Positions 53,544 to 62,346 of a DNA stretch of 64,000 nt are shown here, piece by piece. The first letter of the stretch is position 1; every line of letters starts with the position of its first letter. The position numbers were made by a program, and so were the translations under genes. Location of the stretch: the NCBI GenBank assembly GCA_023427085.1, contig JAEZBO010000010.1:1-64000 (forward strand), given 5' to 3'. The DNA comes from Pseudomonadota bacterium. Its GTDB lineage: Bacteria > Pseudomonadota > Gammaproteobacteria > Burkholderiales > Burkholderiaceae_B. Under the pieces are notes generated by a model. That model did no database searches and had not been told where the DNA came from. It saw only the letters and a list, made by a program, of their open reading frames with translations.

Positions 53544-54322
53544 GGTGCAGGCTCCTCGCTTGGCGGTGAGGCCAGCTGGCCGAGATAGTTGCGCGCGGTC
53601 GCCGCGGCATCGCTGTCGGGTTCGACCGCGATGACCGAACGCCAGCTCGATTGGGCGGCGTCTTCGCGGCCCTGAAGCATGGCGATTACTCCGGCTTCCA
53701 GGCCGACCTCGGGGTAATCCGGTGAGAGGGCCGCCGCGGTCGAGATATGCGCCTGAGCCTCGTCCAGCTTGCCCAGGCGGCGCGCCAGGGTCGCCGAGAG
53801 CAGCCACGCGAGCGCATTCTGGCCGTCCAGCGATCGGGCTGAAGCGAGGGCGGCTTCCGCTTCGGTTTCCCGGCCCTTTACGACCAGTGCCCTGGCCCGA
53901 TCCGTTTGGACGAGGGAGCGCAGGCCCGCGTCAGCCGAAGCCTCCGCATCCGCCTCGGCCAGGACCAGCGAAAGCAGCGCGGCATCGGCCCGATCTTCGG
54001 CAAGCGCGGCGTTGGCCGCCATCGTCGCGAGCTGCGCGCGCCGGAAATGGCTGCCTTCGGGCTCGGCCTCGCGCGCGTCGAGGAACGCCTGCTCCGCCGC
54101 GCCCCAGCGCTGCAGCATGGTATAGGCATAGCCGAGGCACTGGCGCGGATAGCTCTTCGAGGCGCTGCTCATCTCGCCGAACCAAGCGTTCGCTTCGATC
54201 ATGGCGGCGCCGGGATCGGACCGCGCCTGGTCGAGACATATCTCGAGCCGCGCCTGCTCGAGCGGAACGGATCCCGAGGCGGCCTGGGCGAGAAGCAGTG
54301 AGTGGAACACGGCGACAAGCAT
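53540..54322 (-). CDS. exported TPR-repeat protein
   Basis: A 260-residue protein with a signal peptide-like start (MLVAVFHSLLLAQAASG) and at least four TPR-like helical pairs (ARLEICLDQARSDPGAAM, AYTMLQRWGAAEQAFLDARE, ARRLGKLDEAQAHISTAAALSPDYP, VIAMLQGREDAAQSSWRSVIAVEPDS). Repeats of this type mediate protein contacts in the periplasm. It is preceded by an alpha/beta hydrolase gene and followed by the LLM flavoenzyme, forming a three-gene set of unclear common purpose. Confidence 0.8.
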   Translation of the reverse strand: MLVAVFHSLLLAQAASGSVPLEQARLEICLDQARSDPGAAMIEANAWFGEMSSASKSYPRQCLGYAYTMLQRWGAAEQAFLDAREAEPEGSHFRRAQLATMAANAALAEDRADAALLSLVLAEADAEASADAGLRSLVQTDRARALVVKGRETEAEAALASARSLDGQNALAWLLSATLARRLGKLDEAQAHISTAAALSPDYPEVGLEAGVIAMLQGREDAAQSSWRSVIAVEPDSDAAATARNYLGQLASPPSEEPAP

Positions 54323-54333
54323 GCGATATCCGG

Positions 54334-55065
54334 TCAGGTCAGCGCGGCGACCGTGCGCAGCAGGAGCGCAATGTCGCCGTCGCGCGAGAGGCGATGATCC
54401 CCGGCCTTGACCAGCGTGACCTGCACGTCCTGTGAACGCAGCGCCGCAGCGAGGCGCAGCGAAATTTCGGGCGGGACGTCGGGATCGTCCTGCCCGTGAA
54501 GGAGCCGTACGGGGCAGTCGATCGCGATCTCGCTTTCGAGGAGCCGCCGCGCCTGCCCATCGCGCCAGAAAGCCGCGTACGTAGGGGTCGGCTCGGGGCC
54601 GTAGAGGTTCTCCTCGAGCACGGTCTCACCGCGTTCGAGGAGGGCCTTCTGGTCGGCGGAAAAGCCCCATTCGGTGAAGTCCGGGGCGGCTGCGATCCCG
54701 ACCAGCCCCGACACTTTCGTGCCCAACTCTCGAGCCAGCAGCAGCATCAGCCACCCGCCCATCGAGGAGCCCACCAGGACGACCGGGCCGTTCACTCGCT
54801 CCTCGATCAGGCTGGCCACCTCTTCCTGCCAGCGGCCCAGCGACCCGTCGGAAAATTCGCCGGCGCTCTCGCCGCAGCCCGAGTAGTCGAGCAGGAGGCA
54901 GGCTCGACCATGCGCTGCGGCCCATTCGGCCAGCGCCGTCGCCTTGCCGCCGAGCATGTCCGACATGTAGCCCGGCAGGAAGACCAGCGTCGGCCCGCTG
55001 CCTGCACCATGCCGGAAGGCGATACGGCGCCCGTCGGGCATCTCGTGGAATTGCGGCTCGCTCAT
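54334..55065 (-). CDS. alpha/beta hydrolase
   Basis: A 243-residue alpha/beta-hydrolase. Nucleophile elbow GSSMGGW, acid in HGQDDPDVP and histidine in AGDHRLS. The compact length and DYSGCGESAGEFSDGS resemble the YqiA/palmitoyl-thioesterase (ABHD10-like) group of acyl-protein or acyl-thioester hydrolases. No signal peptide. Start ATG 55065. It follows holA by 38 bp on the same strand, possibly on the leuS-lptE-holA transcript. The substrate is unknown. Confidence 0.87.
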   Translation of the reverse strand: MSEPQFHEMPDGRRIAFRHGAGSGPTLVFLPGYMSDMLGGKATALAEWAAAHGRACLLLDYSGCGESAGEFSDGSLGRWQEEVASLIEERVNGPVVLVGSSMGGWLMLLLARELGTKVSGLVGIAAAPDFTEWGFSADQKALLERGETVLEENLYGPEPTPTYAAFWRDGQARRLLESEIAIDCPVRLLHGQDDPDVPPEISLRLAAALRSQDVQVTLVKAGDHRLSRDGDIALLLRTVAALT

Positions 55066-55103
55066 CCGGCCCAGATGGCCATGCGGTGCCGCGAGGGCAA
55101 GCG

Positions 55104-56147
55104 TCAGCGCCGGGCGGCCTGGCGGGTGATTTCCTCGAGCTCCTGGGCGAGCAGCAGCTCGGCAGACTGGCTATTGGCGAGCAAGGCGCGGTGGAGCGCG
55201 GTCAGTCGGCGAACGAGACGCTCGAGCTTGGCAGCGCGCCAGCGTTCGAGCTGGACCGCGAGGTCGCTTCGGTCGCGCCAGAACACGCGTCGCGCCTTCT
55301 GTTCGCCCTCGAGGAACTGGTTGATCCGCCCGCCCGGCCCCATCCGTGCGGTGAGCTGCGCCAGTTGGGCCGCGCGCCGTTCGAGCGCGAGCACGACGGC
55401 TACCGGATTGAGCGCCAGTTCGCGCAAACGCCGCAGCTCTGCGGGCAGCCGATTGGCTTCGCCCGACAGCACCGCGTTGACCAGGGGCATGAAGCCGTCT
55501 TCCTCGGTCTTGGCGCCGATGGCGTCGAGCGCTTCGGCGTCAGGCACGCGAGGAGCTTGCGGGGAGGCGTCGAGATAGAGCGCGAGCTTGGTCACCTCGG
55601 ACTGGGCGATGCGCACGTCGAGCCCGGCGGCGCGCGCCATGCGTTCGGCGAGGTCGCCGCCCATGCGCAGGCCGGCGGCGCCGGCCATCCGCATGACCTC
55701 GTCGGTGACCGACTTGAGATCGGGTGGGTGGAACATCGCCACGAGCCCATCGGCGCGGCCCTCGAGCAGCTTTGCGGTGCGCGATTTGTCGGTTGCGGAT
55801 GTGGCGACGATGATCACCGGGCACGCGCCGGTGGCTTCGCCTCCATCGATCACCTCGAGGAAGGTCTTCACCGCGTCGTGCGCCTCGTCGCCGGCGGCGC
55901 GCACGAGGATGTGCCGATTGCCTCCGAATAGAGATGTCGAGCGGGCTTCGTCACCGAGCTTCACGGGATCGGAGCGGAGTTCGGAGCCCGACAGCTCGAC
56001 ACGCTCGCCCGGATCGGCGAGCAGGCCGACGAGCTTCGCGGCGGCAGCGGATGCGCCGGCCTCGTCCGGGCCGCAGAAGAAGGCGATCGCGGCCTGTTGC
56101 GCGGCGCGCGGGGCCACGGCGGCGAAGTCGCGCTGCGTGGCCTTCAT
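55104..56147 (-). CDS. holA: DNA polymerase III subunit delta
   Basis: A 347-residue clamp-loader subunit. The N-terminal ATPase-like fold is recognisable from IAFFCGPDEAGASAAAAKLVGLL, the central PVIIVATSATDKSRTAKLLEG and the C-terminal collar FMPLVNAVLSGEANRLPAELRRLRELALNPVAVVLALERR. Delta opens the beta clamp during loading. Start ATG 56147. The order leuS-lptE-holA is conserved widely in proteobacteria, which supports it. lptE ends 10 bp before. Confidence 0.93.
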   Translation of the reverse strand: MKATQRDFAAVAPRAAQQAAIAFFCGPDEAGASAAAAKLVGLLADPGERVELSGSELRSDPVKLGDEARSTSLFGGNRHILVRAAGDEAHDAVKTFLEVIDGGEATGACPVIIVATSATDKSRTAKLLEGRADGLVAMFHPPDLKSVTDEVMRMAGAAGLRMGGDLAERMARAAGLDVRIAQSEVTKLALYLDASPQAPRVPDAEALDAIGAKTEEDGFMPLVNAVLSGEANRLPAELRRLRELALNPVAVVLALERRAAQLAQLTARMGPGGRINQFLEGEQKARRVFWRDRSDLAVQLERWRAAKLERLVRRLTALHRALLANSQSAELLLAQELEEITRQAARR

Positions 56148-56157
56148 GCCGAGGCCG

Positions 56158-56658
56158 TCACGATCGCTCGCGGAGCGCCAGCGTCAGGCGGGTGACGATC
56201 CGATCGGCGACTTCGACGGCGAGGTTCTCGAGCGCGGTCTGTTCGGCCGCGATCGTGGCGTATTCGGAGGAAACGACATCGATGCCGGCATCCGAACCCG
56301 CCGTCGCGTCGATGACGATCTCGTCATCGGCCAAGTCGACGAGCTGATAGCGTGCACGCAGCGTGCGTCGCTCGCGGCCGACCGTCTCGTCGGTCAGCAA
56401 TCCGAGGCCCTCGAGATCGTCGTCGAGGAGCACGTCGAGCCGATAACGCGGTTCCGCGGCGGCGCCGCTCTGCGCGAGACGGTCCCGCAGCGCGTTGCGC
56501 ACGAGCCATCCCGCCTGGCCTTCGATCGGAGCGACCTCGACCGAGGCAAGGCCCCGCGCGACCGTTCCGCTGCCTCCGCCGGCGTACATCGGCTGCAACC
56601 CGCACGCAGCCAGCGCGAACAATGCGGCAGGCGCCATCAGGCGTGCGAGCCGCCTCAT
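56158..56658 (-). CDS. lptE: LPS-assembly lipoprotein LptE
   Basis: A 166-residue outer-membrane lipoprotein, plug of the LptD translocon that inserts lipopolysaccharide. A lipoprotein signal peptide ([19 protein letters not shown]) with lipobox ALAAC is followed by [12 protein letters not shown], the usual LptE start. The rest is an alpha/beta body ending in LALRERS. Start ATG 56658 overlaps the leuS stop by four bases (ATGA). Confidence 0.9.
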   Translation of the reverse strand: MRRLARLMAPAALFALAACGLQPMYAGGGSGTVARGLASVEVAPIEGQAGWLVRNALRDRLAQSGAAAEPRYRLDVLLDDDLEGLGLLTDETVGRERRTLRARYQLVDLADDEIVIDATAGSDAGIDVVSSEYATIAAEQTALENLAVEVADRIVTRLTLALRERS

Positions 56659-59177
56659 GCGACAATGTTGACCAACCGGTCGGGCACCACGATCACCTTG
56701 CGAACAGGGGCTCCGTCGATCGCACGCTGGACTTTCTCGCTGGCGAGCGCAAGCGCCTCCAGTTCCGGCTGCGGCAGGCCCTTGGCGACGGTGAGCGTGT
56801 CGCGCAGCTTGCCTTTCACCTGCACCGCGATGGTCACTTCGTCCTCGACCAGCAGGGCCGGATCGACTTCGGGCCAGGCGGCGTTGGCGACGAGACCGCT
56901 CTCGCCGAGCGCCTGCCAGCCTTCTTCGGCAAGATGCGGCATCATCGGCGAAGCGAGCAGCAGGACGGTGCGGATCGCGCGGCTACGGTCGGCCGACGGT
57001 GCGGCCTTCTCGGCGGCCGAAGTCAGCTCGTAGATCTTTGCAACGGCCTTGTTGAACGCGAGCGCCTCGATGTGATCGGCCACGGCGGCGACGGCCTGAT
57101 GCGTCTTGCGGGCGAGGGCCTTGTCCTCTCCGGTGGCATTTGCGTCATATTGCTGGACGAGGCGCCACAACCGCTGGACGAAGCGGCCGCAGCCTTCGAT
57201 TCCAGCCTCTGACCAGGGCAGGTCGCGCTCCGGCGGGCTGTCGGAGAGCATGAACCAGCGCACCGCGTCCGCGCCGTAGCGGGCGACGATCTCGTCCGGG
57301 TCGACCACGTTCTTCTTCGACTTGGACATCTTCTCGACGCGGCCGGCGGAAACCGGCTGGCCGTCCGAGATCCGGACCCAGTCGTCGCCGTTCTTGCGCA
57401 CCTCGCCAGGGGAAAGCCACGAGCCGTCGCCCGCGCGATAGGTCTCGTGCGTCACCATGCCCTGGGTGAAGAGACTGGCGAACGGCTCCTTCACGCCGAG
57501 CTTCCCGACGTGAGCGAGGGCGCGGGTCCAGAAGCGGGCGTAGAGCAGGTGCAGGATCGCGTGCTCGATACCGCCGATGTACTGGTCGACCGGCATCCAC
57601 TGGGCGACTTCTGCCGGATCGAAGGCTTGGTCGGCCGGCTGGCTGGCGAAACGCAGGAAGTACCAGCTCGAGTTGACGAACGTGTCGAGCGTATCGGTCT
57701 CCCGGGTCGCCTCGGCCCCGCATTTCGGGCAATCGACGTGCTTCCAGGTCGGGTGACGGACCAGCGGGTTGCCCGGGGTCTTGAAATCGACGTCCTCGGG
57801 AAGCGTGACCGGGAGCTGGTCCTTCGGAACCGGCACCACGCCGCAGGCCTCGCAATGGATGAACGGGATCGGCGTGCCCCAGTAGCGCTGGCGCGATACG
57901 CCCCAGTCGCGCAGGCGCCACACCGTCCTGCCCTCGCCCCAGCCTTCGCCTTCGGCGCGTTCGATCACAGCGCGCTTGGCGTCGGCGACGGTCATGCCGT
58001 CGAGGAAGCCGGAATTGACCAGCACGCCGTCACCGGCCTCCGCTTCGCTGAGCGGCGCATCGGCCTGATCGGAGGAAGCCGCGACGACCCGGGTGATCGG
58101 CAGGCCGTATTTGGTGGCGAAGTCGAAGTCGCGCTGGTCGTGCCCGGGCACGGCCATGATCGCGCCGGTGCCGTATTCCATCAGCACGAAGTTCGCGATG
58201 TAGACCGGCAGGTATTCGCCGGTGAACGGGTGTCGGGCGCCGATGCCGGTGTCGAAGCCGAGCTTCTCGGCCGTCTCCAGCTCGGCGGCGGTGGTGCCGC
58301 CACGCTTGCACTGCTCGATGAACTTGCCGGCGTCGCAGTTGCCCATCGCCACTTGCTGCGCGATCGGGTGATCGGGCGCGACGGCGACGAAGCTGGCGCC
58401 GAAGATCGTGTCGGGCCGCGTGGTGTAGACTTCGATCGCCTCGCCGTTGCTGAGGTCGAACCGGAACTGCATGCCCTGGCTCTTGCCGATCCAGTTTTCC
58501 TGCATCAGCCGGACCTTCTCGGGCCAATCGTCGAGGCCGCTGAGGCCGGCGAGCAGGTCTTCCGCGAAGGCGGTGATCTTGAGGAACCACTGGTCGAGCT
58601 GGCGCTTCTCGACGACCGCGCCCGAACGCCAGCCGCGGCCGTCGATGACCTGCTCGTTAGCGAGCACGGTCTGGTCGACCGGGTCCCAATTGACCGCGCT
58701 CTTGCGGCGATAGACCAGGCCGGCCTCGTACAGGTCGATGAACAGTGCCTGCTCATGGCCGTAGTACTCGGGGTCGCAGGTTGCGAACTCGCGGCTCCAG
58801 TCGAGCGCGAAGCCGAGGCGCTGGAGCTGCGCCTTCATCGTGGCGATATTCTGGTAGGTCCAGCCGGCGGGATGGACGCCCTTCTCCATCGCGGCGTTCT
58901 CGGCCGGCATGCCGAACGCGTCCCAGCCCATCGGCATCAGCACGTTGTAGCCGCGCATGCGCAGCTGGCGCGCCATCATGTCGTTGATGGTGTAGTTGCG
59001 CACGTGGCCCATGTGCAGCTTGCCGCTGGGGTAGGGCAGCATCGAGCAGGCGTAGAACTTGGGCTTCTCGCTGCCGTCGGCGTGCTGGGCATGTTCGACG
59101 ACGCGGTAGGCATCGCGGGCCTGCCAGTCGGCCTGGGCGGCGGCTTCGACGGCGTTGGGTTGGTAGCGTTCCTGCAT
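56655..59177 (-). CDS. leuS: leucyl-tRNA synthetase, hybrid reading frame
   Basis: An intact 840-residue class I synthetase frame: HMGH at residues 55-58, KMSKS in [18 protein letters not shown], the editing domain ([47 protein letters not shown]), and zinc-ribbon cysteines CEACG / CPKCG. The first 80 or so residues ([20 protein letters not shown], then [19 protein letters not shown], then [19 protein letters not shown]) read as the Bordetella-type betaproteobacterial enzyme, while from [12 protein letters not shown] onward it is alphaproteobacterial. The frame is thus probably two genomes joined in the invariant [14 protein letters not shown] stretch. Start ATG 59177. Confidence 0.9.
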   Translation of the reverse strand: MQERYQPNAVEAAAQADWQARDAYRVVEHAQHADGSEKPKFYACSMLPYPSGKLHMGHVRNYTINDMMARQLRMRGYNVLMPMGWDAFGMPAENAAMEKGVHPAGWTYQNIATMKAQLQRLGFALDWSREFATCDPEYYGHEQALFIDLYEAGLVYRRKSAVNWDPVDQTVLANEQVIDGRGWRSGAVVEKRQLDQWFLKITAFAEDLLAGLSGLDDWPEKVRLMQENWIGKSQGMQFRFDLSNGEAIEVYTTRPDTIFGASFVAVAPDHPIAQQVAMGNCDAGKFIEQCKRGGTTAAELETAEKLGFDTGIGARHPFTGEYLPVYIANFVLMEYGTGAIMAVPGHDQRDFDFATKYGLPITRVVAASSDQADAPLSEAEAGDGVLVNSGFLDGMTVADAKRAVIERAEGEGWGEGRTVWRLRDWGVSRQRYWGTPIPFIHCEACGVVPVPKDQLPVTLPEDVDFKTPGNPLVRHPTWKHVDCPKCGAEATRETDTLDTFVNSSWYFLRFASQPADQAFDPAEVAQWMPVDQYIGGIEHAILHLLYARFWTRALAHVGKLGVKEPFASLFTQGMVTHETYRAGDGSWLSPGEVRKNGDDWVRISDGQPVSAGRVEKMSKSKKNVVDPDEIVARYGADAVRWFMLSDSPPERDLPWSEAGIEGCGRFVQRLWRLVQQYDANATGEDKALARKTHQAVAAVADHIEALAFNKAVAKIYELTSAAEKAAPSADRSRAIRTVLLLASPMMPHLAEEGWQALGESGLVANAAWPEVDPALLVEDEVTIAVQVKGKLRDTLTVAKGLPQPELEALALASEKVQRAIDGAPVRKVIVVPDRLVNIVA
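58890..58934. other. probable chimeric junction inside leuS
   Basis: These 45 bases encode the invariant LeuS segment [15 protein letters not shown], so two unrelated GC-rich genomes could share long stretches of identical sequence here. Left of it the LeuS protein, gene order and codon habit are alphaproteobacterial; right of it LeuS and all following genes look betaproteobacterial. I place the join within this interval because the switch cannot be located more finely in identical sequence. Confidence 0.7.
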
Positions 59178-59245
59178 GGCGGTTCTGGCTGTGCGGCAAA
59201 AAGGAGAAAAGGGCGGCGGCCGCGCAAGCACGGCCAAAGCTGTCG

Positions 59246-59251
59246 ATTATA
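59246..59251 (-). promoter_or_regulatory. leuS -10 element candidate
   Basis: The minus strand reads TATAAT 68 bp upstream of the leuS start codon, an exact sigma-70 -10 consensus in an otherwise GC-rich stretch. A clear -35 hexamer was not found. It lies on the betaproteobacterial side of the junction. Confidence 0.5.
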
Positions 59252-59273
59252 GGAGCAGCGCGGCTTGTCGGTC

Positions 59274-60494
59274 TCAGGCGTCGGCGCGGGGCGGCAGATC
59301 GGGGATCCGGCAGGCCGGCGACAGCCACCCGTACAGCACGCCGGCCAGCGCCAGCATGGCGCCCAGCGCGCAGACGGCGGGCCAGCCGGCCAGGCCGTAG
59401 GCGCCGGCCGACAGCAGCGAGCCGGCGGCGCCGCCGATGAAGTACACGGTCATGTAGCCGGCCGTCAGGCGGCTGCGGGCGTCGGGCCGCAGCCGGTAGA
59501 TCACGCTCTGGTTGGTGACGTGCACCGCTTGCAGCGCCATGTCCAGCACCAGGATGCCGATCACCAGCGCGACGATCGATTGCTGGCCCAGCGCCAGCGG
59601 CAGCCACGAGGCCAGCAGCAGCGCGAGGCCCCAGCGGGTGGTCAGGTTGCCCAGCCCGCGGTCGGCCAGCTGGCCGGCGCGGGTCGCCATCAGCGCGCCG
59701 GCCGCGCCGGCCAGGCCCAGCAGGCCGATGGCCGAATCCGAATAGCCATAGGCGGGACCGGCCAGCAGGAAGGTCAGCGAGGTCCACAGCACGCTGAACA
59801 GCGAGAAGGTCAGTCCGCCCAGGATCGCGCGGCCGCGAAACAGCGGTTCCTGGACCAGCAATTGGCCGATCGAGCCCAGCAGGCGCGGATAGGAAAGCCG
59901 CTCGCCGTCGTTGCGCGAGCGCGGCAGCACGCGCCACAGCGCGGCGGCGCAGGCCGCCAGCGCGATCGCGGCGACCCAGTAGATGGTGCGCCAGCTGCCC
60001 AGGTCGGCCAGCGCGCCGGCCGCGGTGCGCGCCAGCAGGATGCCCAGCAGCAGGCCGCTCATGATCGTGCCGACCGCCTTGCCGCGTTGCGCCGGATGCG
60101 CCAGCGTGGCCGCGAACGGCACCAGCACCTGCGCCACCACCGACAGCAGCGCGGTGATCGCGGTGCCGACGAAGATCATCGCCGGCACCTGCGCCGACGC
60201 GGTCACCAGCAGGCCGGCGGCCGACAGCAGCGTCATCAGCACGATCAGCAGGCGGCGCTCGAACAGGTCGCCCAGCGGCACCAGCAACAGCAGCCCGGCG
60301 GCGTACGACAGCTGCGCGGTGGTGACGATGGCGCCGGCCTCGGTGTTGCTCAGCGCGAATTGCTGGCCGATGGTGTGCAGCAGCGGCTGCGCGTAGTAGT
60401 TGCTCGCGACGGCCAGGCCGGTGGCGACCGACATCAGCAGCACGATGGGCGTGGTCAGGCGGGGCGCGGCGGGCGCCGCGGGGGAGGTGGTCAT
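59274..60494 (-). CDS. MFS transporter (betaproteobacterial side)
   Basis: A 406-residue, twelve-helix MFS permease of the drug/sugar-efflux type. The first loop after TM2 is VPLGDLFERRLLIVLM, and QVLVPFAATLAHPAQRGKAVGTIMSGLLLGILLART corresponds to the motif-C helix of antiporters. Start ATG 60494. It is upstream of leuS on the same strand. Leucine is mostly CTG here, unlike the CTC-rich genes left of the junction. The substrate is unknown. Confidence 0.9.
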   Translation of the reverse strand: MTTSPAAPAAPRLTTPIVLLMSVATGLAVASNYYAQPLLHTIGQQFALSNTEAGAIVTTAQLSYAAGLLLLVPLGDLFERRLLIVLMTLLSAAGLLVTASAQVPAMIFVGTAITALLSVVAQVLVPFAATLAHPAQRGKAVGTIMSGLLLGILLARTAAGALADLGSWRTIYWVAAIALAACAAALWRVLPRSRNDGERLSYPRLLGSIGQLLVQEPLFRGRAILGGLTFSLFSVLWTSLTFLLAGPAYGYSDSAIGLLGLAGAAGALMATRAGQLADRGLGNLTTRWGLALLLASWLPLALGQQSIVALVIGILVLDMALQAVHVTNQSVIYRLRPDARSRLTAGYMTVYFIGGAAGSLLSAGAYGLAGWPAVCALGAMLALAGVLYGWLSPACRIPDLPPRADA

Positions 60495-60598
60495 GGCGGG
60501 GTCGTCGGGTCGGGGCAGGCACGCAGCGGGCGCCGCGGGCGCATCGCTGCGCACTATACGCCTGTGGCGCGGCGCGTCGGCCGCGGTGGCCGTGCTGC

Positions 60599-60629
60599 AA
60601 AAAAAAGGCCCTGCCAGCGCGGCAGGGCC
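60599..60629 (-). terminator. strong intrinsic terminator after ggt
   Basis: A perfect 9-bp stem GGCCCTGCC/GGCAGGGCC with a 5-nt loop is followed on the minus strand by eight T residues. It begins 42 bp past the ggt stop codon and is a textbook rho-independent terminator. Confidence 0.93.
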
Positions 60630-60670
60630 GGGTCGACGTGGGGTCGCCACGCCGGCGCGCCGGGCGAGGG

Positions 60671-62263
60671 CTAGAAGCCGACCGCCTGGCCGTCGCGGCG
60701 CGCGTCCGAGGCCGCGTAGTAATGGTCGCCCAGACGGTGGATCAGCTGGGCCGAGCCGAACTCGAGGCTGTCGGCCGGCGCCACGTGCAGGTCGTGGCCA
60801 CGGTCGCGCAGCACCTGCACGACGTCGGCCGGCAGGTGCGACTCGACGTTGACCACCGGGCCGTTCTCGATCCGGAAGCGCGGCGCGTCGCTCATGTCCT
60901 GCGGATTCTGGCCGAAGGCCGCCAGCCGCGCGACCATCTGCAGATGGCCTTGCGCCTGCATCGAGCCGCCCATCACGCCGAACGACATCAGCGGCTGGCC
61001 GCCGCGCGTCACGAAGCCCGGGATGATGGTGTGCATGGGCTTCTTGCGCGGGCCGACCTGGTTGACGTGGCCAGGCGTCAGCACGAAGTTCAGGCCGCGG
61101 TTGTGCAGGCCGATGCCGGTGCCGGGCACGACCACGCCCGAGCCGAAGCCGTGGTAGTTCGACTGGATGAACGACACCATGGTGCCGCCGGCGTCGGCCG
61201 CGGTCAGGTAGACCGTCCCGCCGGTGGCCGGTGCGCCGGCGCCGGGCTTGCCGGCGCGGTCCATGTCGATCAGCTTGGCGCGCTCGGCCAGGTAGGCCGG
61301 GTCGAGCAGGGCCTGGGCGCTGGTGCGCATGTGGCGCGGATCGGCGATGTGGTGGTGCAGGTCGGCGAAGGCCAGTTTCATGGCCTCGATGCTGGCGTGA
61401 TAGAAGTTCGCGCTGTCGCGGCCCATCGATTCGAGGTCGAACTGGTCGAGGATGCCCAGCCCGATCAGCGCGGCGATGCCCTGGCCGCTGGGCGGGATCT
61501 CGTGCAGCTCGACGTCGCGGAAACGCTGCGAGATCGGCTGCACCCACTCGGCCTGGTGCGCCGCCAGGTCGTCGGCGCTGATGGCGCCGCCGGTCTGCGC
61601 GGCGAAGTCGGCGATGCGGCGCGCCAGGTCGCCACGATAGAAGCTCTCGCCGCCGGTCTCGGCGATCTCGCGCAGCGTGCGCGCCTGGTCTTCGAAACGC
61701 CAGGTCTCGCCGGCCTGCGGCGTGCGGCCGTTGGGCATGAAGGCGTCGGCGTAGCCGGGTTCGTGCGCCAGCTTGGGCGCCTGCGTGGCCCATTGGCGCG
61801 CGATCACCGGCGATACCGGGAAGCCGCGCGAGGCGTACTCGATGGCCGGTTCGAACAGCTGCGCGAACGGCAGCTTGCCGAACTTGTCGGACAGCGCCTT
61901 CCAGCCAGCCACTTGGCCGGGCACCGTGACGGTGCCCCAGCCGGTCGGCGGCATCGTGTCACGGCCAGCGAAGTAGTCAGGCGTCCAGGCGGCCGGCGCC
62001 GCGCCACACGAGCTGATGCCGTGCAGTTTTCCCTCGTGCCACACCAGCGCGAACATGTCGCCGCCGATGCCATTCATGACCGGTTCGACCACGGTCAGGG
62101 TGATGGCGGTGGCCAGCGCGGCGTCCACCGCGTTGCCGCCGGCCAGCATCATGCGCAGGCCGGCCTGCGAGGCCAGCGGCTGCGTGGTCGAGACCACGTT
62201 GGCGGCCAGTACCGGCATCTTGCGCGAGGGGTAGTGGAAAGTGGGGTCGAAGGGAGGATTCAT
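60671..62263 (-). CDS. ggt: gamma-glutamyltransferase family protein
   Basis: A 530-residue N-terminal-nucleophile hydrolase that matures by self-cleavage before a threonine, here probably T of GGTVYLTAADAGGTMVSFIQS. The N-terminal N-A-V-D-A-A-L-A-T motif (GGNAVDAALATAITLTVVEPVMNGIGGDMF) is strongly conserved. No signal peptide precedes METH-free MNPPFDPTFHYPSRK, so the enzyme is probably cytoplasmic, unlike E. coli GGT. It sits downstream of the Bug receptor and divergent FCD-type regulator, so import of a gamma-glutamyl or carboxylated compound followed by its hydrolysis is plausible. Confidence 0.9.
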   Translation of the reverse strand: MNPPFDPTFHYPSRKMPVLAANVVSTTQPLASQAGLRMMLAGGNAVDAALATAITLTVVEPVMNGIGGDMFALVWHEGKLHGISSCGAAPAAWTPDYFAGRDTMPPTGWGTVTVPGQVAGWKALSDKFGKLPFAQLFEPAIEYASRGFPVSPVIARQWATQAPKLAHEPGYADAFMPNGRTPQAGETWRFEDQARTLREIAETGGESFYRGDLARRIADFAAQTGGAISADDLAAHQAEWVQPISQRFRDVELHEIPPSGQGIAALIGLGILDQFDLESMGRDSANFYHASIEAMKLAFADLHHHIADPRHMRTSAQALLDPAYLAERAKLIDMDRAGKPGAGAPATGGTVYLTAADAGGTMVSFIQSNYHGFGSGVVVPGTGIGLHNRGLNFVLTPGHVNQVGPRKKPMHTIIPGFVTRGGQPLMSFGVMGGSMQAQGHLQMVARLAAFGQNPQDMSDAPRFRIENGPVVNVESHLPADVVQVLRDRGHDLHVAPADSLEFGSAQLIHRLGDHYYAASDARRDGQAVGF

Positions 62264-62295
62264 CCTGCTCTTGTGCGTGGGGAGGGAAAGGGAAA

Positions 62296-62319
62296 GGCGC
62301 CCGCGGCAAGGCGGGCGCC
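62296..62319 (-). terminator. hairpin after the Bug receptor gene
   Basis: A perfect 9-bp stem GGCGCCCGC/GCGGGCGCC with a 6-nt loop lies between the receptor and ggt and is followed on the minus strand by TTTCCCTTTCCC. It could attenuate read-through into ggt and so set the receptor:enzyme ratio. Confidence 0.65.
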
Positions 62320-62346
62320 CGATCGGTCATGCTTTCAAGGTCGATC

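Noticed and set aside
56655..59177. Ordinary intact leuS of one organism
   Set aside because: The frame is intact, but the N-terminal 80 residues and all upstream genes fit a different class of bacteria from the remaining protein and downstream genes.
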